Part shown: positions 1 to 4,556 of the stretch, piece after piece
How positions within the stretch are numbered: position 1 is the first letter of the stretch
Layout of the letters: every line of letters starts with the position of its first letter
From: Ruminococcus sp.
GTDB taxonomy: Bacteria > Bacillota > Clostridia > Oscillospirales > Ruminococcaceae
Direction of reading: 5' to 3'
Length of the DNA: 5,635 nt
Assembly (NCBI GenBank): GCA_014799675.1
Contig: JAAVHM010000047.1
Coordinates: 1-5,635 of the forward strand
Program-made: the position numbers and the translations under genes
The notes under the pieces: model-generated
The model's database searches: none
Told to the model about the DNA's origin: nothing
The model's input: only the letters and a program-made list of their open reading frames with translations

Positions 1-44
1 ACAAATTCTATCTGGTCTCTTTCCATTTTTTCTTTTTTTAGCAT
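1..44 (-). CDS. N-terminal fragment of a probable transposase (IS1182-like), cut by the window edge
   Basis: Only the first 14 codons are present (MLKKEKMERDQIEF); the gene continues beyond the left edge. The ATG at 44-42 has a good ribosome binding site on the minus strand (AAGGTGA, about 6 bases before the start). The lysine-rich opening followed by ERDQIEF resembles, from memory, the start of IS1182-family transposases, which then continue with a VPxDHLLRKI-type motif. That diagnostic part lies outside the window, so the family is an inference from a very short match. It could also be an unrelated small protein. An insertion element here would fit the repeat-rich, hairpin-rich DNA just to the right. 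Confidence 0.4.
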   Translation of the reverse strand, partial: MLKKEKMERDQIEF

Positions 45-60
45 TTTTATCACCTTTTTT

Positions 61-69
61 ATTATACCA
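61..69 (-). promoter_or_regulatory. Candidate extended -10 promoter of the left-edge gene
   Basis: On the minus strand the bases read TGGTATAAT, a perfect TATAAT with the TGn extension, and there is no good -35 box. A start about 7 bases downstream would fall inside the ribosome binding site of the gene beginning at 44. The mRNA leader would then be only about 10 bases, which is unusually short. Either the transcript is nearly leaderless or the -10 match is fortuitous. Confidence 0.35.
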
Positions 70-80
70 TATCCGAAATC

Positions 81-101
81 AAAAAAACAGCCTTTCGGCT
101 G
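81..101 (-). terminator. Intrinsic terminator of the minus-strand gene cluster
   Basis: Read on the minus strand this is CAGCC-GAAA-GGCTG, a 5-bp GC-rich stem closed by a GNRA-type GAAA loop, followed directly by seven T. It lies about 95 bases past the stop codon of the cell-wall-binding protein gene and just before the promoter of the left-edge gene. That is where a terminator would separate the two units. The plus strand also has five T after the stem, offset by two bases, so the hairpin may work in both directions. The stem is short; the call rests on the loop and the T run. Confidence 0.6.
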
Positions 102-118
102 GCTTTTTCGACAAGCTG

Positions 119-153
119 AAATCCGCACAATCATATTTTGTGCGGATTTTTTT
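119..153 (+). terminator. Strong stem-loop with T run, terminator on the plus strand
   Basis: AAATCCGCACAA (119-130) pairs perfectly with TTGTGCGGATTT (138-149), a 12-bp stem with a 7-base loop. The T run spans 147-153. This is a textbook intrinsic terminator for plus-strand transcription, but no plus-strand gene lies to its left in the window. On the minus strand it is followed by only three T and then CAGC, so it would be weaker there. It may instead protect the 3' end of the minus-strand mRNA, or belong to a plus-strand gene displaced from the left side. Confidence 0.55.
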
Positions 154-160
154 ACATTTG

Positions 161-173
161 ATCGGTGACCGAT
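161..173. repeat. 13-bp perfect palindrome
   Basis: ATCGGT and ACCGAT form a perfect 6-bp inverted repeat around a single central G. The centre is too small for a hairpin loop unless inner pairs open, so it looks more like a protein-binding or recombination site than an RNA structure. It lies between the 12-bp stem-loop and the heptamer repeats. No function can be assigned. Confidence 0.4.
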
Positions 174-180
174 TTTAACT

Positions 181-209
181 GTCAACTGTACACTGTCAAC
201 TGTCAACTG
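181..209. repeat. Four tandem 7-bp repeats (GTCAACT unit)
   Basis: The units are GTCAACT (181-187), GTACACT (188-194, two changes), GTCAACT (195-201) and GTCAACT (202-208), followed by the G of a fifth unit. The array covers the stop codon (196-198) and the last four codons of the minus-strand cell-wall-binding protein gene, so that protein ends in SVDS encoded by repeat DNA. The unit length is not a multiple of three, so gain or loss of a copy inside the coding part would change the C-terminus. Confidence 0.8.
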
Positions 210-1071
210 AAAGAAGTATTCCCTCGCTGCTGAATGTGTAGGTCTTACCCGAAATTTTATTTACGCCTGTGACAAATCTGCCGTTTTTGCAGTAGTATCT
301 GAAGCCCTCCATGTCGAGCCAGCCTGTGTATGTTCCCGTGCAGACGCCGCTTGGCTCAAAGGTGTAGCGGACGTTGCCTATTATCATGTTCTGGGTGATA
401 GCCGCGCCGTCCATGCCGAAGAAATATTTGCTGCCGTTAATGGTTTTCCAGCCCACATAGTAAGAACCGTCCGACTGTACGTAATATTTTTTGCCGCCGA
501 TGTAGGAAATTCCCTCCGCGGTGTATTCGGGGAGGATATATTCCTCTGCGCTGCAATAGGAGAAAGCGTTTACATTCGACACAAGCATAAAGTATGAGCC
601 GCTTTGCTTCCAGCAGTAGTAAGAACCGCTGCGGTAGACCGTTCTACCATCAACCTTTTGCTTGTCGGCGCTTGTTTTCATGCTGTCATAGTGCATTTTG
701 CCCGCCGTGCTGTTTCCGAAAGCGTACATTTTGTAGCTGCTGTTTTTGAATGAAAAGTTTACCGAAACATATTCATTGCAGAAAAGAATGTTGTCTATAC
801 TGTTTTCGTACTGTGAAAAGCCTGCGGGTACCCATATTGACTGAACGTCGTCAACTGTCGCTGACATATCCGTCCACGGGTCGCGGAGAATAACGTCTCC
901 GCCGTGCTTACTGATATGGTCGTTCAGGTCGCTCAGCGAGGAAAATTCAACATACGCTGTGGTGCTGCTTGCCGCCGGTAATGCCGAAGCCGGAACTGCC
1001 GCCGCTGCGGGTACAGCCGACACCGCCATGATAGCCGCCGCCATTACCGCCATAATTTTGTTCTTTTTCAT
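196..1071 (-). CDS. Secreted protein with C-terminal choline-binding-type cell-wall repeats
   Basis: This is a 291-residue exported protein. Residues 1-30 form a signal peptide: KKNK, then a long Ala/Val/Met-rich core, with likely cleavage after an Ala near residues 25-30. Residues about 40-185 form a region I do not firmly recognise. Its pattern (WVPAGFSQYENS, then alternating strands and YFMLVSNV) weakly recalls DUF4367-type extracellular domains. Residues about 187-287 hold five degenerate aromatic/glycine repeats of the choline-binding or glucan-binding type (YIGGKKYYVQSDGS, GWKTINGSKYFFGMDGAA, NVRYTFEPSG, GWLDMEGFRYYCKNGRFVTG, KISGKTYTFSSEGI), which normally hold proteins on the wall or bind its polymers. 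No catalytic domain is evident. The ATG at 1071 is chosen because AAAGGA lies 9 bases upstream; a TTG at 1080 would touch that site. The last codons lie in a tandem repeat. Confidence 0.85.
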   Translation of the reverse strand: MKKNKIMAVMAAAIMAVSAVPAAAAVPASALPAASSTTAYVEFSSLSDLNDHISKHGGDVILRDPWTDMSATVDDVQSIWVPAGFSQYENSIDNILFCNEYVSVNFSFKNSSYKMYAFGNSTAGKMHYDSMKTSADKQKVDGRTVYRSGSYYCWKQSGSYFMLVSNVNAFSYCSAEEYILPEYTAEGISYIGGKKYYVQSDGSYYVGWKTINGSKYFFGMDGAAITQNMIIGNVRYTFEPSGVCTGTYTGWLDMEGFRYYCKNGRFVTGVNKISGKTYTFSSEGILLSVDS

Positions 1072-1128
1072 AATTATCAATCCTTTCTTATTTTGCAGGA
1101 ATTTTTTTGCTTCCTATAATAAATACAA

Positions 1129-1159
1129 TTCAAACCCCCGAAATTTTTCACGGGTTGAA
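1129..1159 (-). other. Possible leader hairpin upstream of the cell-wall-binding protein gene
   Basis: TTCAA (1129-1133) and CCCG (1137-1140) can pair with TTGAA (1155-1159) and CGGG (1151-1154). This leaves a 3-base bulge and a 10-base loop. The hairpin would lie a few bases after the transcription start predicted for the promoter at 1171-1198. On the minus strand only a broken T-rich stretch follows, so it is a poor terminator. It may stabilise the leader or have no role. Confidence 0.3.
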
Positions 1160-1170
1160 AAAATTTATTT

Positions 1171-1198
1171 ATTTTACAATTTGGTGATATTTTGTTAA
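1171..1198 (-). promoter_or_regulatory. Sigma-A-type promoter for the cell-wall-binding protein gene
   Basis: On the minus strand a -35 box TTAACA (1198-1193, 5 of 6) is followed after 16 bases by a -10 box TAAAAT (1176-1171, 5 of 6). This predicts a start near 1164 and a leader of roughly 90 bases. The -35 box lies inside the AT-rich palindrome at 1185-1205. The region is AT-rich, so a chance match is possible. Confidence 0.5.
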
Positions 1199-1205
1199 AA
1201 TATCA
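1185..1205. repeat. AT-rich 9-bp inverted repeat after the lipoprotein gene
   Basis: TGATATTTT (1185-1193) and AAAATATCA (1197-1205) are perfect inverted copies with a 3-base spacer. It starts 2 bases past the TAG stop of the 690-residue lipoprotein and overlaps the -35 box of the next gene. It lacks a T run, so it is not a standard terminator. It could be an operator or a 3'-end mRNA hairpin. Confidence 0.45.
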
Positions 1206-1207
1206 AG

Positions 1208-3280
1208 CTATTTCTCTTTAGGCAATGATGAAATTTTCCACACGCCGTCCTCACGGACAAATTCGGCATAAAGCGGCGGGCAAATCCAGTAGGGTATATC
1301 CTGTCCGCTGTAATATGCGAAAATCTTTGCGGTGATAACGCCGTCCTTTTCCTCTGCGCTTTCAATAAAATAATATGGCAGATAATTACTCGGCGCCTCG
1401 TCATAAAGGTAAACTCTTCCGTCTATGATTTTAAAATCGGAACTGCCCTCAATAAGCTTTGAGTAAACCTCCTCCGAAGCGGCGGGAGTGCAAAATTCCG
1501 AAATAGTTTTCATTATTTCCTCCTTTGTTCGGAAGCCCTCTTCTTCAATCTGACAAAGCCAAAACTCGTCCTCAACATACGACCTCTCGGCATGGTATGC
1601 GTCATCCCAAAAGCCGTCGAATTTACGAATTATTTCATAAGCAATTTTGGCGTTTTGCTCCTCATCAAGCAATTGAGTTCCATGCTTCACATATCCGTGT
1701 AAATTGTCATTGTACTCTTTGGTAATTTTATCGTCGATATCCTCGGTATATCCCACAATATTGGTGTAATCGCCGTCCTCAAAGGTGAAATGCCGTTTCG
1801 TAAAGCGGTCGTTCTCCCATATGGGAATTGAGTAGGAAACAAACTCGTCTCCCACGCCGCGGCATTTTAGCATTGTGTAATCAACGGTATCAAGCGGTTC
1901 ACCGTCAAGAGTCCAGTTCATTTCGGTTATTTTGCCGTCTATTACAAAATATGTGCGGTAATCTATGCCGTGTACCTCCAGCGCAAAGCAGGGCGGGGTG
2001 TCCATATCATAGAAATTTATCTGCCAATCGGGGTCAAAGGACAAGTTTTCGTCACTTAAATTTATACTGTCAATAATAAAATTATCTTTTACAACGTTTA
2101 GTATTCTACTTCCCGATTTGCCCGTTTTGTAGCAAACATACCCGCCGCCTATGTCATAGTCCAAAGAGCGTGTGGTCTGTACCGCCCATACGTCGCCGTA
2201 AACCAACTCATCGGTAAAGCTGACAAAGTAAGCTTCGTCAGGCACATTATCTGACCGTTTTGCTAAAAATTTGCCTTTATTTTCTCCGAAAAGCGGGCTG
2301 TACAATTCATAGCAGAAGTCCTCTCCGCAAAGCCGATAGCTGTAGTAACCGCAGGTGTAGATATCCGTAATTTCCTCGCCGTTTTCGGAAAGACTGTCAA
2401 TGTACCTGCCGCCGTCTCGGACGTGGGCTTCAAAGTCCTCACGGGTAATTTTTTCACGCCCAAGCTGACGGAAAACGCCGTCCCCGCAGAGTATGAACGG
2501 TTCAGCCATATCTTCGTATTTATGTGTAAGATAAAAAATACCGTTTTCATATGTAATGCTGTGAGGTCCACCCGAACTGTTAGGGTGCAAAACTTTTTGA
2601 GGCTTATTATTCTCAAAGGTGTAAATAACCCTGCTCTGCGCTGTCGCTCCGTCAAATGTAACTATAGGAAAATAAAGATTTTCGCAAAAAATAATTTCCA
2701 TTTTCTTTGCTGATATATCACCGCAGCCGAATGTATCTACCGTATATTCGCTGCCGTCCATAAGTATCAGGAAGCCGCCGTCCATAGGGCTTAGAGGCGC
2801 ATAGTCGAGAGCAATAACATATTCGTCGCTTCCGTCATGGTCAAAGTCATAAGCCAGACCGCTGGAAAAAACTATGTCCTCGGCGGTTTCGACGGCATAT
2901 TCGTAATTATCGTTGTAACGTTCGATTTCTTTGTGCGCTTTTTCAAAGCAAATTTCCCTTGCGCGCTTTATAGCTTCACCGCTGCGGAAATTCTCCTCGC
3001 TTTCGATAGCCAAATCATCAATGACCCTGCAATAGGGTATCTCAAAAGGCTCTTTCGAGGGTATGGGCGTGAGAATTATTTCTTCCTCGGCAGTCTCGGT
3101 GACGGTAGTTTCTTTTGCCGTGGTGGTTGTAGTTATCGTTTTAGCGGTCTCCGTTTCGGTAACAGTCGCGGCTAAACTTGTCTCTTGGACGGCGGCTTCC
3201 GAAATTTCCTCCGCGTCATTTTCGGAACAGCCGCAGAGCATTGCCGCACATAAAATAAGCGCTGAAAACAGTTTTTTCAT
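1208..3280 (-). CDS. Large lipoprotein with Thr-rich linker and a DxDxDG calcium-type loop, function unknown
   Basis: This is a 690-residue surface lipoprotein. MKKLFSALILCAAMLCGC is a type II signal peptide; the lipobox LCGC puts the lipid-bearing Cys at residue 18. Residues 20-68 are a Glu/Thr-rich linker (VTETET, TTTTT). A helical stretch follows (about 95-130). Then comes YDFDHDGSDEYVIA at 144-157, whose Asp spacing matches the calcium loop of FG-GAP/VCBS-like repeats. Residues 190-530 are beta-rich and unrecognised. The last 140 residues (FDGFWDDAY, GFRTKEEIMKTISEFCT, FKIIDGRVYLY, EDGVWKIS) resemble the NTF2- or IseA-like endings of many Firmicute lipoproteins; this is a weak inference. 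The ATG at 3280 is chosen because AAGGA lies 7 bases upstream and the signal peptide begins there; a start 22 codons further out would bury the signal peptide. The gene begins 40 bp after the upstream lipoprotein gene and is probably co-transcribed with it. Confidence 0.85.
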   Translation of the reverse strand: MKKLFSALILCAAMLCGCSENDAEEISEAAVQETSLAATVTETETAKTITTTTTAKETTVTETAEEEIILTPIPSKEPFEIPYCRVIDDLAIESEENFRSGEAIKRAREICFEKAHKEIERYNDNYEYAVETAEDIVFSSGLAYDFDHDGSDEYVIALDYAPLSPMDGGFLILMDGSEYTVDTFGCGDISAKKMEIIFCENLYFPIVTFDGATAQSRVIYTFENNKPQKVLHPNSSGGPHSITYENGIFYLTHKYEDMAEPFILCGDGVFRQLGREKITREDFEAHVRDGGRYIDSLSENGEEITDIYTCGYYSYRLCGEDFCYELYSPLFGENKGKFLAKRSDNVPDEAYFVSFTDELVYGDVWAVQTTRSLDYDIGGGYVCYKTGKSGSRILNVVKDNFIIDSINLSDENLSFDPDWQINFYDMDTPPCFALEVHGIDYRTYFVIDGKITEMNWTLDGEPLDTVDYTMLKCRGVGDEFVSYSIPIWENDRFTKRHFTFEDGDYTNIVGYTEDIDDKITKEYNDNLHGYVKHGTQLLDEEQNAKIAYEIIRKFDGFWDDAYHAERSYVEDEFWLCQIEEEGFRTKEEIMKTISEFCTPAASEEVYSKLIEGSSDFKIIDGRVYLYDEAPSNYLPYYFIESAEEKDGVITAKIFAYYSGQDIPYWICPPLYAEFVREDGVWKISSLPKEK
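3181..3280. repeat. Signal-peptide/lipobox cassette, copy 1
   Basis: These 100 bases, the first 33 codons of the 690-residue lipoprotein, match 4256-4355 without gaps at 91 of 100 positions. Six of the nine differences change an amino acid and three are silent. Similarity stops at the ATG on one side and fades into the Thr-rich linker on the other. Confidence 0.9.
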
Positions 3281-3320
3281 AACATCATCCTTATTCTGAA
3301 TTTTTTGTATTTTTTCGATT

Positions 3321-4355
3321 TTATGCAGGGATATATTTGACCTCAATCGGACCTATCCAAAAATCGTTCCACTTTTCGGGAGCTTTATCAGTCCTCTTAA
3401 CGTAAAACTCAAATATATTTGAACCGTATGTTTGCGGAATCGAAGCAGACGGCGTGCCGTCCGGAAGTGAAGAGTAAAGCAGCATATGCTCAATACAATC
3501 GCTGTCAAGCAGCGGCTTTGCTATTGCGATGTCATTTTCATGGCTATATGCGTAGACAGTTATTTTTAAAATATCGTTGTCAAGATATTCCCAAGTATAA
3601 TCTCTATTCAATATTTCCGACTCTGAATATGTGTTGTTCCCATCAAAGCTTATCAATAAAATGTCGTCATGGGAATAACCCATAAAATCATTGTAACCAT
3701 TTGTTTTAGTGGAAAGGATATAGTCATAGAGTGTACCGACTTTTCCGCTGGAGGCGGGAAAATCAATAATATCAAAACCGCCGTTTCCATTTGACAAATA
3801 TATTCTTTCAATTTGCGTGTACGGAGCGTCTCCCTCTTGCTTTGAAACAAACGACTTTTCCATAATCTGACCTACAACAACATAATCGTCAAGTTTATCC
3901 GAGTTAATATCAAACATATCAATTCCTATCCAGTCAAGTTTGCGGTCATATTCAGCACTTGATATAAATTCATCTGCATATGAATTTATATCCGAAAAAA
4001 TATATTCAGGCAAATCAGCTGTACTGTCATTGCGGTAATATGTGTAATCAAGTTTATAAATAATATTATCCCTTGCAAATTCCACATCAAAGGCAGCAGT
4101 CGGCGGCGAGTATGTATACTCGCTTTGTTCTTTATCGGCAGTCGTTTCGCTTGCGGAAGTTTCGGAAGCGGCAACGGAAGTAGTTCCTGTGGTTGTGGTC
4201 TCTGTCTCGGTAACGGTCGTGACGGAGCTTTTCGTTGTAACGGTAACGGAACTTGTCTCTGGGACGGCGGTTTCCGAAATTTCCTCCGCGTCATTTTTGG
4301 AACAGCCGCAGAGTATTGCCGTGCATAAAATAAGCACGGAAAACAATTTTTTCAT
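3321..4355 (-). CDS. Lipoprotein with Thr/Ser-rich linker and FG-GAP-like Asp loop, function unknown
   Basis: This is a 344-residue lipoprotein. MKKLFSVLILCTAILCGC is a type II signal peptide with lipobox LCGC and the lipid-bearing Cys at 18. Residues 20-80 are a Thr/Ser/Glu-rich linker that should span part of the wall. The mature domain (about 85-344) is unrecognised. It contains FDINSDKLDDYVVV (148-161), an Asp/Asn pattern like FG-GAP-type calcium loops at a position comparable to that in the neighbouring lipoprotein, followed by alternating strand-like segments. No catalytic motif or membrane helix follows the signal peptide. The ATG at 4355 is chosen for the AGGGGGA site 7 bases upstream and because it begins the signal peptide; an in-frame start at 4397 would lie inside the promoter. 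It is the first gene of the lipoprotein operon. Its first 35 residues match the downstream protein at 29 positions, yet the mature parts align poorly apart from the Asp loop. Confidence 0.85.
   Translation of the reverse strand: MKKLFSVLILCTAILCGCSKNDAEEISETAVPETSSVTVTTKSSVTTVTETETTTTGTTSVAASETSASETTADKEQSEYTYSPPTAAFDVEFARDNIIYKLDYTYYRNDSTADLPEYIFSDINSYADEFISSAEYDRKLDWIGIDMFDINSDKLDDYVVVGQIMEKSFVSKQEGDAPYTQIERIYLSNGNGGFDIIDFPASSGKVGTLYDYILSTKTNGYNDFMGYSHDDILLISFDGNNTYSESEILNRDYTWEYLDNDILKITVYAYSHENDIAIAKPLLDSDCIEHMLLYSSLPDGTPSASIPQTYGSNIFEFYVKRTDKAPEKWNDFWIGPIEVKYIPA
4256..4355. repeat. Signal-peptide/lipobox cassette, copy 2
   Basis: This is the partner of 3181-3280: a direct repeat on the same strand, 91% identical over 100 bases, coding for the first 33 residues of the 344-residue lipoprotein. 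The upstream regions, including the two ribosome binding sites, are not similar. The repeated unit therefore starts sharply at the start codon. Confidence 0.9.
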
Positions 4356-4387
4356 AAAAAATCCCCCTAAAATTACATTATATTTTA

Positions 4388-4416
4388 ATAGTATCACAAG
4401 TCCGCATTTTTGTAAA
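4388..4416 (-). promoter_or_regulatory. Sigma-A-type promoter of the lipoprotein operon
   Basis: On the minus strand TTTACA (4416-4411, 5 of 6 to the -35 consensus) and TACTAT (4393-4388) are 17 bases apart. A TGn extension precedes the -10 box. A start near 4381 gives a leader of about 26 bases that contains the AGGGGGA ribosome binding site. A second TATAAT (4382-4377) nearby lacks a fitting -35 box. The promoter diverges from that of pgk. Confidence 0.6.
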
Positions 4417-4470
4417 TACTGTATAAAAATCTGTAATCAAATTGTAACCTAAAAAAATTTGCCAAAACAC

Positions 4471-4499
4471 TTGCTAAATTCTTGAAAATGGTGTACAAT
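4471..4499 (+). promoter_or_regulatory. Sigma-A-type promoter of pgk
   Basis: TTGCTA (4471-4476, 4 of 6) and TACAAT (4494-4499, 5 of 6) are separated by exactly 17 bases. The expected start is near 4506, giving a leader of about 50 bases that carries a palindrome and the ribosome binding site. pgk is often transcribed with gap or tpi in Firmicutes; here a divergent lipoprotein gene precedes it, so it needs its own promoter. Confidence 0.6.
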
Positions 4500-4509
4500 A
4501 ATATAGATA

Positions 4510-4524
4510 GGACGCATTGCGTCC
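4510..4524 (+). promoter_or_regulatory. 15-bp palindrome in the pgk leader (operator or 5' hairpin)
   Basis: GGACGCA and TGCGTCC are perfect inverted copies around a single T. As RNA this gives a 6-bp GC-rich stem with a 3-base loop within a few bases of the predicted transcript start. As DNA it is an odd-length palindrome just downstream of the promoter, a typical place for a repressor site. No T run follows, so it is not a terminator. No regulator can be named from the sequence. Confidence 0.5.
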
Positions 4525-4556
4525 GACAAACTTTAATATGAAAGGATGTCATTGCA

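Noticed and set aside
2..178. Plus-strand frame open to the left edge that includes GFFDKLKSA, like the tail of some transposases
   Set aside because: Upstream it is low-complexity Phe/Leu from T runs and lies opposite a better supported gene start. It also runs through two terminator hairpins, so the resemblance is probably fortuitous.
850..859. GTCAACTGTC within the wall-binding protein gene, matching the heptamer repeat unit
   Set aside because: It is a single copy explained by ordinary codons of an intact domain, with no array.
2263..2655. Minus-strand 130-codon frame inside the large lipoprotein gene
   Set aside because: It is a frame-shifted shadow of the lipoprotein on the same strand, with no start context and no recognisable protein pattern.
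3063..3299. Plus-strand open frame coding a Val-rich, membrane-like peptide
   Set aside because: It is the antisense reading of the Thr/Glu-rich linker and signal peptide of the lipoprotein; ACN and GAN codons read backwards give Val-rich sequence. There is no ribosome binding site.
3281..3320. Possible separate promoter for the large lipoprotein in the 40-bp gap
   Set aside because: Apart from the ribosome binding site, the gap has no paired -35 and -10 boxes, so co-transcription is the simpler reading.
4189..4452. Second plus-strand Val/Thr-rich open frame over the start of the smaller lipoprotein
   Set aside because: It is the same antisense effect over the paralogous linker, which also explains its similarity to the frame at 3063-3299. 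It runs through the lipoprotein promoter.
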